From: Persicitalea sp963803495
Lineage (GTDB): Bacteria > Bacteroidota > Bacteroidia > Cytophagales > Spirosomataceae
Reading direction: 5' to 3'
NCBI GenBank assembly: GCA_963803495.1
Contig: CAWDMP010000002.1
Coordinates: 1,116,001 to 1,180,000 of the forward strand
DNA: 64,000 bases
The translations under genes and the position numbers were made by a program. Under the pieces are notes generated by a model, which did not search any database, was not told the origin of the DNA, and worked only from the letters and a program-made list of their open reading frames with translations. This document shows, one piece after another, positions 15,903 to 25,440 of the stretch (position 1 is its first letter; the number at the start of each line of letters is the position of its first letter).

Positions 15903-17093
15903 ATGCAAAAAATTGCCATGCTCGGCTCCGGCTTCATCGGCCGCTTTTACGCCGAATCCATTCACGGTCAGCGCAGCCGCGACCGCGTGACGGCCATCTA
16001 CGCCCGCCGCGACGAAAGCGCCAAAAAATTCGCCGCCGACTACGGTTGCGATTTCGCCTCCAGCGATATGGAGGAAGTCATCGCCCACCCCGACGTCACG
16101 ATGGTATGTGTTGCGCTGCCCAACTACGTCCACGAAGCGGCGGTGTTGCTATGCGCCAAGCACAAAAAGAACGTAATGTGTACCAAGCCGCTCGGCCGTA
16201 CCGCCGAGGAAGCGCTGCGCATGATGCGGGCCGTGGAGGAAGCCGGTATATTTGGCGGGTACCTGGAAGACCTTTGCTACACGCCCAAATTCCTGAAGTC
16301 GATGGAGAGCGTCCGGGCTGGGGCCTTGGGCCGAATTCTCTGGGCTAAGTCGCGCGAGGCGCATCCGGGCCCGCACAGCGAGTGGTTTTGGGACATCGAG
16401 CAGGCGGGCGGCGGCTGTATCCTGGATCTGGGTTGCCATTGCATCGAACTGGGCCGGAACTACATCGGCAAAGATGTCAAGCCTGTAGAAGTGATGTGCT
16501 GGGCCGACACGCAAGTGAAACCCATCGAGGCCGAGGACCACGCCATCGCGCTTATCAAGTACGAAAACGGGGCCATCGGGCAGTTCGAAACGAGCTGGAC
16601 CTTCCGGGGCGGGATGGACTTGCGCGACGAGGTGATGGGTACCGAGGGCACGATCTGGATCAATAATTTCCTGCGGACGGGATTCGAGATGTACACTTCC
16701 GGCAAGGGCGCTGACTATGTGGCCGAAAAAGCCGAAAGCAATTCCGGCTGGCTGTTCCCGGTCGGCGATGAAGTGAACGACCTGGGCTACAACCACATGT
16801 TCACCGACATGTTCGATGCCGCCGAAAAAGGTACCGAAGCCGCCGAGACTTTCTACGATGGCTACGTAGTCAACGCCGTGATCGACGCCGCCTACCGCTC
16901 GGCCAAAACTAAGCAGTGGGAGCCCGTCGAGTTACCCGTCTGGCGGGGGCAGACTGGCCTCAGCAAGCCCAGTAACTACACCGATTACGACGACGATCAC
17001 TACCTCATCAAGCAGGAAATGACGCACGACGGGCGGAATAAATTAATCTTGAAGGAAAAAGTGAGCGGGAAGATTGTGGAGCGGGACGTGTGA
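15903..17093 (+). CDS. Gfo/Idh/MocA family oxidoreductase
   Basis: 396 residues. N-terminal Rossmann fold with MLGSGFIGRFYAESIHGQRS and ARRDESAKKFAADYG. NVMCTKPLGRTAEEALRM carries the conserved Lys-Pro of the family (EKP-like). The C-terminal domain has GGCILDLGCHCIELGRNYIG, where the DxxxH pair (Asp/His) is catalytic, and EVMGTEGTIWINNFLRTGFE. It is cytoplasmic (no signal) and probably oxidises a sugar or inositol-like substrate with NAD(P). It starts four bases after the S41 gene and is likely co-transcribed. Confidence 0.93.
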   Translation: MQKIAMLGSGFIGRFYAESIHGQRSRDRVTAIYARRDESAKKFAADYGCDFASSDMEEVIAHPDVTMVCVALPNYVHEAAVLLCAKHKKNVMCTKPLGRTAEEALRMMRAVEEAGIFGGYLEDLCYTPKFLKSMESVRAGALGRILWAKSREAHPGPHSEWFWDIEQAGGGCILDLGCHCIELGRNYIGKDVKPVEVMCWADTQVKPIEAEDHAIALIKYENGAIGQFETSWTFRGGMDLRDEVMGTEGTIWINNFLRTGFEMYTSGKGADYVAEKAESNSGWLFPVGDEVNDLGYNHMFTDMFDAAEKGTEAAETFYDGYVVNAVIDAAYRSAKTKQWEPVELPVWRGQTGLSKPSNYTDYDDDHYLIKQEMTHDGRNKLILKEKVSGKIVERDV

Positions 17094-17099
17094 TGGCTT

Positions 17100-18110
17100 T
17101 CAGCCGTCAGTCTCTATCTCCCGGCTCATGCGTTGCGCGATGGAGCTGACGATCAGCAATTGCGAGGCGTGGTAGAGCAGAATCGGCAGCAGCATGACGC
17201 CCGCGCTTGCCATGCCCGCAAAGAGCACCTTGGACATCACGGCGCCCTGTACCAGCGATTTCTTGGAACCGCAAAAAAGCGTCGTGATGCGGTCTTCACG
17301 GTTGAATTTCAGCAGTTTAGTCAGAAAATTCATGATCGAATACACCAGAAAAAACAGCACCACCACGCCTACCCACAGCCCAAGTACTTCCTGCCAACCC
17401 AAAATCGAAAACACGCGCTTGCTGAAACTCTCGCAAAAACTCGTGTAGACGATCAGGAGAATAATCGACTTATCGAAATTACTCAGCGTTTTGCTGTGCC
17501 GTGCGGCCCAGGTACCCAGCCAGCGATGCAATAGCATTCCTGCTACCACGGGCAGCAAGACCTGAAAAGCCAGTTTGATAATCACCTCCCCAATTTCAAA
17601 ATTCGTCGAACCGGTGCTAATCACCAGCCCGACCCATAACGGCGTGATGAACACGCCCAGCAGACTGGAAATACTGGCATCGAAAATGGCGGCGGGCAGA
17701 TTCCCCTTCGCTAGTGATACCATCACCACCGCCGAGGATACGGTGCCCGGAAGCGCCGCCAGGAAAAAAATTGCTAGCCAGAGCGTGTGATTTTCAGGGC
17801 CCATAAACAGGGGCTTGATTGCGAGAATTAGCAGCGGAAACAGCAAAAAGGTAGAGGTGTGCACCAGAATATGCAGCCGCATATTGCTGAGTCCGGCGCG
17901 TAGCTGACTCAGATTGAGCTTCAAGCCATAAAAGAAAAAGATGACCGACACGCCGTAACCCGCGATGTCGCCCAGCGGTACGGGCGACGCCTCCGACCCC
18001 GGAAACGACCAAAGCCAGGCCAGAAACACCGCACTGAGCAGCGCCAAAATAAACCCATCGAGCCCGGCGCGTTCGGCTATTTTCAGCAATGACTTTTGAT
18101 TTTGGGACAC
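17100..18110 (-). CDS. SBF/bile acid:sodium symporter-like transporter
   Basis: 336 residues with about nine to ten membrane segments, such as GFILALLSAVFLAWLWSF, LLFPLLILAIKPLFMG, LAIFFLAALPGTVSSAVVMV and AMASAG-like GMASAGVMLLPILLYHASQL. The block LPGTVSSAVVMVSLAKGNLPA is typical of the SBF-like (PF13593, YfeH) group rather than true bile acid transporters. ILLIVYTSFCESF and LFCGSKKSLVQGAVMSK match that group too. It is a secondary transporter of an organic anion; the substrate is unknown. It is convergent with the Gfo/Idh gene, six bases apart. Confidence 0.9.
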   Translation of the reverse strand: MSQNQKSLLKIAERAGLDGFILALLSAVFLAWLWSFPGSEASPVPLGDIAGYGVSVIFFFYGLKLNLSQLRAGLSNMRLHILVHTSTFLLFPLLILAIKPLFMGPENHTLWLAIFFLAALPGTVSSAVVMVSLAKGNLPAAIFDASISSLLGVFITPLWVGLVISTGSTNFEIGEVIIKLAFQVLLPVVAGMLLHRWLGTWAARHSKTLSNFDKSIILLIVYTSFCESFSKRVFSILGWQEVLGLWVGVVVLFFLVYSIMNFLTKLLKFNREDRITTLFCGSKKSLVQGAVMSKVLFAGMASAGVMLLPILLYHASQLLIVSSIAQRMSREIETDG

Positions 18111-18205
18111 AGTCGTTTCGATTCAAAACGCAAAGCAACTGATTTGGGGCTGGAAATGAAATCATTTCCACGAGATAGGAGATTTTACGCCCGACTAAAA
18201 ATGCT

Positions 18206-18213
18206 TAATTTTG
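18206..18213 (+). promoter_or_regulatory. -7 box upstream of ileS
   Basis: TAATTTTG matches TAnnTTTG. No clear -33 TTG at 19-22 bases upstream. If used, the ileS leader is about 130 bases and contains the hairpin and the heptad array described next. Confidence 0.4.
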
Positions 18214-18244
18214 TCTTCCTTTCAGTAAAATATGCGAAAGCGCG

Positions 18245-18279
18245 ACTGTCAAGCTGAGCGGAACGGTCCGCCTGACAGT
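18245..18279. repeat. Nested hairpin in the ileS leader
   Basis: Outer arms ACTGTCA (18245-18251) and TGACAGT (18273-18279), inner arms GCGGA (18258-18262) and TCCGC (18267-18271), tetraloop ACGG, with an AGCTGA bulge on the left. It could be a dispersed palindrome or a leader structure; no T-run follows. Confidence 0.5.
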
Positions 18280-18312
18280 TCCTGACACACCCTGGTACTA
18301 AAATTCCAATAG

Positions 18313-18347
18313 TCCAAAATCCAACGTCCAGCATCTAACGTCCATTT
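18313..18347. repeat. Degenerate heptad array, TCCAnnn type (5 units)
   Basis: Units TCCAAAA, TCCAACG, TCCAGCA, TCTAACG, TCCATTT in exact 7-base phase, followed by a partial TCG. It ends two bases before the ileS GTG start. Three of the five units also occur in the array at 29286-29313. Confidence 0.75.
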
Positions 18348-18349
18348 TC

Positions 18350-21300
18350 GTGAAATACCCCGAATACAAGAACCTCAGCTACCCACAAATCGCCGACGAA
18401 GTACTCGATTTCTGGCAGGAAAATAAAACCTTCGAGGCGTCGGTCAGCGAGCGGGAAGGGAAGCCGAATTTTACTTTCTACGAAGGACCGCCCTCGGCCA
18501 ACGGCGCGCCGGGCATTCACCACGTCATGGCGCGGTCGATCAAGGATATTTTTTGTCGGTACAAGACGCTGAAAGGCTTTCAGGTAAAGCGCAAAGGCGG
18601 CTGGGATACGCACGGACTGCCCATCGAGTTGCAAGTTGAGAAGGAACTCGGCATCACGAAGGAGGACATCGGTACCAAGATCAGCATCGAGGACTACAAC
18701 GCCAAGTGCCGCGAAACGGTGATGCGCTTCACCAGCCAATGGAACGACCTGACCGAGAAAATGGGCTACTGGGTTGACCTGGAAGACCCCTACGTTACCT
18801 ACGAAAACGATTATATCGAGAGCCTGTGGAATTTGCTCAAAAAACTATACGACAAGGGCTTACTCTACAAAGGCTACACCATTCAGCCGTATAGTCCGGC
18901 GGCGGGCACGGGGCTTTCGTCGCACGAGTTGAACATGCCGGGTACCTACAAAGACCTGAAAGACACGACGGTCGTAGCGGCTTTTAAAGTAAAAGATGCG
19001 GCAAAGTACTCCGTCTTTGAAAACTTCCAACAAGAAGACATTCGCATCCTGGCCTGGACCACCACGCCCTGGACACTACCCGCCAACTCGGCCCTGACCG
19101 TCGGCGCCAATATTAGCTATGTACTCGTCAAAACTTTTAATCCGTACACCTATGACCCCGTCAGCGTGGTGCTGGCCAAGGATTTGGTCGGCCAGTATTT
19201 TGTGGAGAAAGGCAAGGACGGCGATTTTGCGGGCTACGCCGAAAGCAACAAAAAGGTACTGCCGTGGCAGGTACTTTGCGAGTTCAAGGGCCGCGATCTG
19301 GAAGGCATCGAGTACGAGCAATTGCTGCCTTACGTCCAACCCAAAACCCCAGCCTTCCGCGTTATTCTCGGCGACTTCGTGACAACCGAAGATGGTACCG
19401 GCGTGGTGCATACCTCCCCTACTTTCGGCGCGGATGACTTCCGGGTGGCGCAGGCCAACGGCATTCCGCCCATTATGGTGCAGGACGAAAACGGCAAGGA
19501 CGTACCCATCGTGGATCGTCAGGGGCGTTTTGTACAAGAAATTGGCGAGTTCGGCGGGCGCTACGTGAAGCCGGAGTACTACTCCGCCGAGGAGCAGGAA
19601 GATCCCGATTTCAAGCCCACCGACGTCCTGATCGCCATCAAATTGAAAGAAGAAGGCAAGGCCTTTAAAGTCGAAAAGTACGAACACCCCTACCCGCACT
19701 GCTGGCGCACCGACAAACCCGTGCTGTACTACCCGCTCGATAGCTGGTTTATCAAGACCACAGCCATGAAGGAAAAGTTGGTGGCCCTGAATAAAACCAT
19801 CAACTGGCAACCCGAAAGTACCGGCACCGGCCGCTTCGGCAACTGGCTGGAAAATCTGGTGGACTGGAACCTGTCGCGCTCGCGCTACTGGGGTACGCCG
19901 CTGCCGATTTGGCGCAACGAGGTGGGCAGTGAAGAAGTGTGCATCGGTTCGATCGAAGAACTGGTCAAGCTTTGCGAAGCTGCCAACGAAAAGATGCGCG
20001 CATGGACGCTGGAAGGGAAATCAGGTTACGAAGATTTCCTGCAAAAGAACGATGCTTTCCTGCAAGCCAACCTTGAAAACAAACTGGACTTGCACCGCCC
20101 GTTTGTAGACGAAATTTTCCTGATTTCCGAAACCGGAAATATCATGCAGCGCGAAGCGGATTTGATCGACGTGTGGTTCGATTCGGGCGCGATGCCCTAC
20201 GCGCAGTGGCATTACCCCTTTGAAAATCAGGCGACTTTTGACGCGAGTTTTCCGGCCGACTTCATCAGCGAGGGCGTGGACCAAACGCGCGGCTGGTTCT
20301 TCACGTTACACGCCATCGCCGGGATGTTGTTCGATTCGGTGGCGTTCAAGAATGTCGTTTCGACGGGGCTGGTCCTGGATAAAAACGGTAACAAAATGTC
20401 GAAGCGGCTGGGCAACGCCGCCGACCCGTTCAAAACCCTGGCCGACTACGGGGCCGACGCCACGCGTTGGTACATGATCACCAACGCCGAGCCTTGGGAC
20501 AATCTCAAATTCAACCTCGACGGCATCGGCGAAGTACAGCGGAAGTTTTTAGGGACGCTGTCGAATACCTACAACTTCTTCGCGCTCTACGCCAATCTGG
20601 ACGGTTTTAGTCTTGATCTAGAAACCAAAATCGCTCACGACAAACTACCCGAGTTGGATCGCTGGATTCTGTCCAAACTGAACACGCTGATCAAGGAAGT
20701 CGGCGAGCAGTTCGAGAGCTATAACCCAACCAAAGCCGGGCGCCTGACGCAGGAATTCGTAACCGATCAGCTTTCCAACTGGTACGTGCGGCTGTCGCGG
20801 CGGCGTTTCTGGACGGGCAGTAGTAACAACCAAATCACGTCCGACAAGCAAGCGGCATACGAAACATTACAGCATTGCCTCGACGTGGTGGCGCAACTCA
20901 TGTCGCCCATCGCGCCTTTCTATGCCGATTGGCTCTACCGCAATCTGCACAGCGACACCCAGAAGCAATCCGTGCACTTGACTGATTGGCATCACGTCGA
21001 GTATGAAATGATCGACCTCGATCTGGAAGAATCCATGCAGTTGGCGCAGGACATCAGTTCGCTGGTGCATTCATTGCGTAAGGGTAACAAAATCAAGGTA
21101 CGGCAACCGCTGTCCAAGATTCTGATTCCGGTGCTGAACGACAAAACGCGCCGCCAAATCGAAAGTGTCGCCCCAATTATCTTGTCGGAAGTGAATATCA
21201 AAACGGTGGAGTTTGTGGACGACGACTCGGGCATCTTGAAAAAGAAAATCAAGCCTAATTTCAAGGCACTTGGCCCAAAATTCGGCCCGCGCATGAAGGA

Positions 21301-21766
21301 AGTGGCGGCGGCCATAGGGCAGATGAAGGAGGACGACATCAAGGTACTGGAACGTGACAACGAATTTCCGCTGGCCATTGCCGAACCAAAGGTTTTCATC
21401 ACGTTACACGAAGTCGAGATCACCGCCGAGGACGTACCCGGCTGGCTGGTTGCTAGCGAGGATGCGCTCACCGTCGCGCTGGACGTCACGGTCACGGACG
21501 ACTTACGCAAAGAGGGCATCGCCCGCGATTTCGTCAACCGCATCCAGAATCTTAGAAAAGATAGTGGCTTCGAAGTAACGGATAAAATCCAGATCACGCT
21601 CCAAAATGACGATGCTACGCTCACCGAAGCCGTCTCTTCCCAGCGCGATTATATTTGTCAGGAAGTGCAGGCGGTGGGGCTTGAACTGGTATCTGATCTA
21701 AACGGGTCGTCCACGGAAATCGAGATGGACGAGTTTTTGTTAAAGGTGAAAGTGGAGGTAATTTGA
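18350..21766 (+). CDS. ileS: Isoleucyl-tRNA synthetase
   Basis: 1138 residues from a GTG start (MKYPEYKNLSYPQIADEVL). Class I synthetase: the HIGH-equivalent is GIHH in PPSANGAPGIHHVMAR near residue 50, and KMSKR lies in NGNKMSKRLGNAADPF near residue 683. The large insertion between them is the CP1 editing domain (for example LAWTTTPWTLPANSALTVG and DDFRVAQANGIPP). The anticodon-binding domain begins near LPELDRWILSKLNTLI. The form resembles the eukaryote-like type 2 enzymes, a class linked with lower sensitivity to mupirocin; that is inferred from the signature only. It is long and uninterrupted, in contrast to several neighbours. It overlaps the antisense end of the M23 gene by 146 bases. 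Confidence 0.97.
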   Translation: MKYPEYKNLSYPQIADEVLDFWQENKTFEASVSEREGKPNFTFYEGPPSANGAPGIHHVMARSIKDIFCRYKTLKGFQVKRKGGWDTHGLPIELQVEKELGITKEDIGTKISIEDYNAKCRETVMRFTSQWNDLTEKMGYWVDLEDPYVTYENDYIESLWNLLKKLYDKGLLYKGYTIQPYSPAAGTGLSSHELNMPGTYKDLKDTTVVAAFKVKDAAKYSVFENFQQEDIRILAWTTTPWTLPANSALTVGANISYVLVKTFNPYTYDPVSVVLAKDLVGQYFVEKGKDGDFAGYAESNKKVLPWQVLCEFKGRDLEGIEYEQLLPYVQPKTPAFRVILGDFVTTEDGTGVVHTSPTFGADDFRVAQANGIPPIMVQDENGKDVPIVDRQGRFVQEIGEFGGRYVKPEYYSAEEQEDPDFKPTDVLIAIKLKEEGKAFKVEKYEHPYPHCWRTDKPVLYYPLDSWFIKTTAMKEKLVALNKTINWQPESTGTGRFGNWLENLVDWNLSRSRYWGTPLPIWRNEVGSEEVCIGSIEELVKLCEAANEKMRAWTLEGKSGYEDFLQKNDAFLQANLENKLDLHRPFVDEIFLISETGNIMQREADLIDVWFDSGAMPYAQWHYPFENQATFDASFPADFISEGVDQTRGWFFTLHAIAGMLFDSVAFKNVVSTGLVLDKNGNKMSKRLGNAADPFKTLADYGADATRWYMITNAEPWDNLKFNLDGIGEVQRKFLGTLSNTYNFFALYANLDGFSLDLETKIAHDKLPELDRWILSKLNTLIKEVGEQFESYNPTKAGRLTQEFVTDQLSNWYVRLSRRRFWTGSSNNQITSDKQAAYETLQHCLDVVAQLMSPIAPFYADWLYRNLHSDTQKQSVHLTDWHHVEYEMIDLDLEESMQLAQDISSLVHSLRKGNKIKVRQPLSKILIPVLNDKTRRQIESVAPIILSEVNIKTVEFVDDDSGILKKKIKPNFKALGPKFGPRMKEVAAAIGQMKEDDIKVLERDNEFPLAIAEPKVFITLHEVEITAEDVPGWLVASEDALTVALDVTVTDDLRKEGIARDFVNRIQNLRKDSGFEVTDKIQITLQNDDATLTEAVSSQRDYICQEVQAVGLELVSDLNGSSTEIEMDEFLLKVKVEVI

Positions 21767-22578
21767 CCATTTCAGGCTGATTGGGCGCGCCGATCGAAAC
21801 TGACCATTCCACCACTTCCGCCTCCCGTAACCACGACAATGTGTTCTCTGGTTGAGGTAGATAGTCGCTGTTCAAACGCAGAAACATCATGTGTACATGC
21901 GTGGGTGAACGTTCTTTGTAAGCATTGAGACCGGTGCGGCCGATTTCGCCAAGTTTCTGTCCAGCTTTAACAATTTGACCGGGCTTGACGGACACGCGGT
22001 TGTTGTGGGCGTAGTAAAAAAGACCGTTTAGGCAGGGGTCATATACCCAAATGTACTTACCACCACGCAACGCGTTACCGGGTTGCCAGGTAGTGTTGGT
22101 CGCTAGCACGACGCCCGCGCTAAATGACAGTAAGATCGACCGGCTGCCGGGTGCGGTCGTCAAGATTATCCTGATCGCCGTCCTTGATGAAAAGATCGTG
22201 CGCCGGGTGACTACCACGCACTTCGTCGTTAAACAGATCGAAATTTCGGACAAAGTACCCGCGTCCGTTGCCCCCAATGGAATGTTTCTGGAGGTAGCCC
22301 CGCACAGGATAGACGAACTTGGCAGCGGTGGGGTCCGGGCACGAGTCGATGGCGTTCATCGTCTGCCGGACATGGCGCATAACGACTTGAAAGGCGCGCG
22401 CCGCCGAGTCGGGACTGATATTACGCTCCCGAACATCGGCCTGAATCTGCTCAAATTGGCCAGAAAGGTCGACGATCTGCTCCGCGAGCACATCATCTTT
22501 CTCCTTGATGCTCCATCCTGTCAGGGCCATGATGACCAGTAGGGCCACCAAACTGTGTAGTATATTTCTCCAAATCAT
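21621..22578 (-). pseudogene. M23-like metallopeptidase/LytM protein, frameshifted
   Basis: The first frame (22578 to about 22133) has a membrane anchor ILHSLVALLVIMALTGWSI, a helical region, then GNGRGYFVRNFDLFNDEVRG and SHPAHDLFI, the opening of an M23 (lysostaphin-type) domain with its HxxxD zinc ligands. The second frame continues LSFSAGVVLATNTTWQPGNA, IWVYDPCLNGLFYYAHNNRV, VKPGQIVKAGQKLGEIGRTG and THVHMMFLRL, which supplies the HxH ligand. Removing one A at 22132-22133 joins them. The frame then runs 146 bases into the antisense of ileS; a further undetected shift near 21770 could give an earlier stop. Members cut peptidoglycan cross-links. Confidence 0.75.
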
Positions 22579-22640
22579 GTGTGTATAGCTTCTATACCGC
22601 TCGGTGGGGTTTTGTAATTACTGTCCTGCAAAAACGGTAC

Positions 22641-23309
22641 CTAAGCCATCTGCAAAATCACTTCCCAATAAATTTCCAACAAATCAGCCTCGCATTTTCC
22701 GATGCGGACGGCCGGGCTTTCTTCATCGTAAATTTGCAGCATCCACTCGCGGGGTGTCTTTTTGGAAAACACCTCGATCTCCTTCTTTTTGGTAGAAACC
22801 AGCACATACTGTTGCAAGCTTTCCAACGTGCGGTAGCACTCGAACTTCTCCCCACGATCATAATTTTCGGTACTTTTCGAAAGTACTTCGATGACTACCG
22901 TTGGATTCAGGAGCGCGTACAAACCACGTTTAGTTTTTTTGTAGCGTGGTTCTTCACAAATGATAACTACATCCGGGAAAATTTCAAGTTCACACGCTTC
23001 GACGCTTATGAGTTGATCGCTACTATGAATCCGACACCCAAACTGTTTTAGGCATTTCCCTAATTCCGTCACCAGATTCATAGCCAACGCAGTATGTGGA
23101 GGTTGCGCGCCCGACATGGCTAAAATTTCCTGCTTATCGAGTTTTAGCGACAGTCCCGAAGCCGTCACCAAATCGCCATCACGGTACTCGATCGGTTCGC
23201 CCCACCTCGTGACGATTTCCCCGGCGTGATATTCGAGTTTGAAGTCCGACTCGGCAAGAATATCAAAATACTCGTCGCGGGAAAAGGTAGTAGCGGTAGT
23301 CGTGGCCAT
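22641..23309 (-). CDS. Uma2 family (DUF820) putative restriction-like endonuclease
   Basis: 222 residues. The PD-(D/E)xK-type core is visible: VEACELEIFPDVVIICEEP carries the Asp of the motif, and LLNPTVVIEVLSKSTENYDR supplies the E-x-hydrophobic-S block typical of Uma2. ALAMNLVTELGKCLKQF and KFECYRTLESLQQYVLVSTK are further family features. Such proteins are abundant as scattered copies in cyanobacteria and Bacteroidota and their role is unknown. It stands alone, between the M23 gene and a palindromic repeat. Confidence 0.85.
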   Translation of the reverse strand: MATTTATTFSRDEYFDILAESDFKLEYHAGEIVTRWGEPIEYRDGDLVTASGLSLKLDKQEILAMSGAQPPHTALAMNLVTELGKCLKQFGCRIHSSDQLISVEACELEIFPDVVIICEEPRYKKTKRGLYALLNPTVVIEVLSKSTENYDRGEKFECYRTLESLQQYVLVSTKKKEIEVFSKKTPREWMLQIYDEESPAVRIGKCEADLLEIYWEVILQMA

Positions 23310-23348
23310 GGTTTCCAGTTTTTACCAAAGATAATAAATTTCAGTAAA

Positions 23349-23381
23349 AACGCTGACAGCCCTTTGAAGGCTGTCAGCGTT
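23349..23381. repeat. 33-base palindromic repeat, copy 1
   Basis: Arms AACGCTGACAGC and GCTGTCAGCGTT flank the nine-base centre CCTTTGAAG. It lies between Uma2 and the aldo/keto reductase. The second copy (42150-42182, opposite orientation) has the centre GTTTTGAAC, so the closing C-G pair is swapped to G-C. Confidence 0.85.
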
Positions 23382-23470
23382 AGGTACCGAAAGCTCCCGA
23401 TTGACCTACGTAAGAATAATATTTCCCCTAATTTGCGCTATTTAACATTTACTAAAACCCTGAGACAACG

Positions 23471-24442
23471 ATGCAATACCGAAGATTTGGCCGTACCGAC
23501 TGGCAAGTGAGCGAGATAGGCTACGGCATGTGGGGCCTGGCCGGCTGGACGGGCTCCGATATTGAGGAAGTGAATGCCTCGCTCGACCTGGCTGTGGCGC
23601 TGGGCTGCAATTTTTTCGACACCGCCTGGGGCTACGCCGAAGGAAAAAGCGAGCAGATTCTAGGTGAGCTGATGGCACGCAACCCCGACAAAAAACTTTA
23701 CGCAGCCACCAAAATTCCACCCAAGAACCGGACGTGGCCTTCGCAAGCGTCGTTTTCACTGGACGAAGTTTTTCCAGCCGACTACATTGTGGAGTATACC
23801 GAAAAGAGTCTCAAGAACTTGGGCGTCGAGCAAATCGACCTAATGCAGTTTCACGTTTGGGAAGACCACTGGGTCGGGCGCGATGAGTGGAAGGAAGCGA
23901 TTCAAAAACTAACGCAGCAAGGCAAGGTGCGGGCCTGGGGCATCAGCGTCAATCGCTGGGAGCCGGACAATTCGCTGGAAACGATCAAGACCGGCCTCAT
24001 CGACGCCGTACAGGTAATTTATAATATCTTCGACCAAAATCCCGAGGATCATTTATTCCCGCTTTGCAAAAAGCACGATGTGGGTGTCATCGCCAGGGTA
24101 CCTTTCGACGAAGGTACCCTGACGGGCACTTTCACTAAACAAACCACCTTCCCCGCCGACGACTGGCGCTCGACTTACTTCGTGCCCGAAAACCTGAACA
24201 GCAGCGTAGAGCACGCCGATGCGTTAAAGCCGCTCATTCCTGAGAATATGGCGATGCCCGAAATGGCGCTCCGCTTCATTTTGGCCAACGACGATGTCGT
24301 CACTACCATTCCCGGGATGCGGAAGCTGCCTCACGTGAAGGCCAACATAGCCGCCAGCGATGGAAAAACGTTGTCAAAAGACATATTGGAGAAACTAAAA
24401 CAACACCGCTGGGACCGCGTACCCACTGAATGGTCGCAGTAG
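23471..24442 (+). CDS. Aldo/keto reductase
   Basis: 323 residues, TIM-barrel oxidoreductase. Catalytic tetrad: Asp and Tyr in FFDTAWGYAEGKSE (around residues 51-56), Lys in YAATKIPPKN, His in LMQFHVWEDHW. GKVRAWGISVNRWEPDNSLE and VIYNIFDQNPEDHLFPLCKK match the Tas/YajO-like group. The C-terminus has an NADP-binding IPGMRKLPHVKANIAA. It reduces an aldehyde or ketone; substrate unknown. It is convergent with the esterase, 14 bases apart. Confidence 0.93.
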   Translation: MQYRRFGRTDWQVSEIGYGMWGLAGWTGSDIEEVNASLDLAVALGCNFFDTAWGYAEGKSEQILGELMARNPDKKLYAATKIPPKNRTWPSQASFSLDEVFPADYIVEYTEKSLKNLGVEQIDLMQFHVWEDHWVGRDEWKEAIQKLTQQGKVRAWGISVNRWEPDNSLETIKTGLIDAVQVIYNIFDQNPEDHLFPLCKKHDVGVIARVPFDEGTLTGTFTKQTTFPADDWRSTYFVPENLNSSVEHADALKPLIPENMAMPEMALRFILANDDVVTTIPGMRKLPHVKANIAASDGKTLSKDILEKLKQHRWDRVPTEWSQ

Positions 24443-24456
24443 ATGCCCGTACCACG

Positions 24457-25368
24457 TTACATCATCTCCCGGCCTTTCAGCCAGTTTTCCATGGCGATGG
24501 TCCAGGTATCGACGGAGCCCTTGCCCTTGGTTTTGAGGGCAAAACCGTGCCCCCCCGTTGGATAAAGATGCATCTCGGCAGGAATCTTGTACTCTTTCAA
24601 CGCCAGAAAGTAGTCGATGCTGTTTTCGACGGGCACGCCGGTATCGTCCTGGGCATGAACGAGCAAGGTGGGTGGCGTAGTCGAGGAGACCATCAGCTCG
24701 TTGGAGTAGTACTTTTCCAATTCGGGCGACTCATCGGCCCCCAGCAGATTCTTGCGTGAGCCGCCGTGGGCATACTTGGGCAAAAAGGTCACGACAGGGT
24801 ACATCAGAATCGCAAAATTGGGCTTGGCCAGGTCACTGGCGCCGGGGCCGCGATCGAAGTGCGTAGAGAGTGTGGAGGCCAAATGCCCGCCCGCCGAGAA
24901 GCCCATCACGCCGATCTGGTCAAACTTGATGTTGTACTTTTTCGCATTCTCGCGGATGTACTTCATGCCCTGCATGGCATCCATGAGCGGTACTTCGTGC
25001 TGCCGGGTCATCAGGGCCGGATTGGGCAGGCGGTACTTCAGCACAAAAGCCGCAATACCGCGCGCCTTGAACCACTCGGCGATGTCGGAGCCTTCGTGGT
25101 CGTAGGCCAGGATGGTGTAGCCGCCACCGGGGCAAATCATTACGGCCGCGCCCGTCGCTTTGCTTTTCTCGGGAATGTAGGCTACCAGGTCGGGGACCGT
25201 CACGTTGCTGATGCGCGTGATGCCGCCGCTGGTCACCGATTTTTCTTTGACATCGTTGGCAATGGCGTTGGGCACCTTTCCAGCGGGCCAAAGCGGGATG
25301 GTTTCATTTTGGGCGAAAGCACCCGATGATAAGGCGATCAGTGACACGAGAAAGAGTATTTTTTTCAT
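24457..25368 (-). CDS. Secreted alpha/beta hydrolase (esterase/lipase family)
   Basis: 303 residues. Signal peptide LFLVSLIALSSGAFAQ with cleavage after AFA-Q. Oxyanion region VMICPGGGYTILAYDHEG, nucleophile elbow GFSAGGHLAS near residue 170, acid in LLVHAQDDTGVPVENS, and His in LYPTGGHGFALKTKGKG. This fits the BD-FAE/Axe-like carbohydrate esterase group (acetyl xylan esterase or similar). It is probably periplasmic and removes acyl groups from polysaccharides; substrate inferred from family only. Confidence 0.92.
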   Translation of the reverse strand: MKKILFLVSLIALSSGAFAQNETIPLWPAGKVPNAIANDVKEKSVTSGGITRISNVTVPDLVAYIPEKSKATGAAVMICPGGGYTILAYDHEGSDIAEWFKARGIAAFVLKYRLPNPALMTRQHEVPLMDAMQGMKYIRENAKKYNIKFDQIGVMGFSAGGHLASTLSTHFDRGPGASDLAKPNFAILMYPVVTFLPKYAHGGSRKNLLGADESPELEKYYSNELMVSSTTPPTLLVHAQDDTGVPVENSIDYFLALKEYKIPAEMHLYPTGGHGFALKTKGKGSVDTWTIAMENWLKGREMM

Positions 25369-25440
25369 GATTTTCAGTTCGTTTTTGTTTGAGCGAAAGT
25401 CCTATCAAAGGAAAGCCGCATTTTTTAAAAAATTACCCAA

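Noticed and set aside
16149..16796. 215-residue open frame on the minus strand
   Set aside because: Antisense of the Gfo/Idh/MocA gene; His/Pro/Arg-rich translation typical of a shadow frame.
18214..18349. T-box leader for ileS
   Set aside because: No T-box consensus (TGGNACC-type), no specifier loop arrangement and no terminator/antiterminator pair; the class is not known in this phylum.
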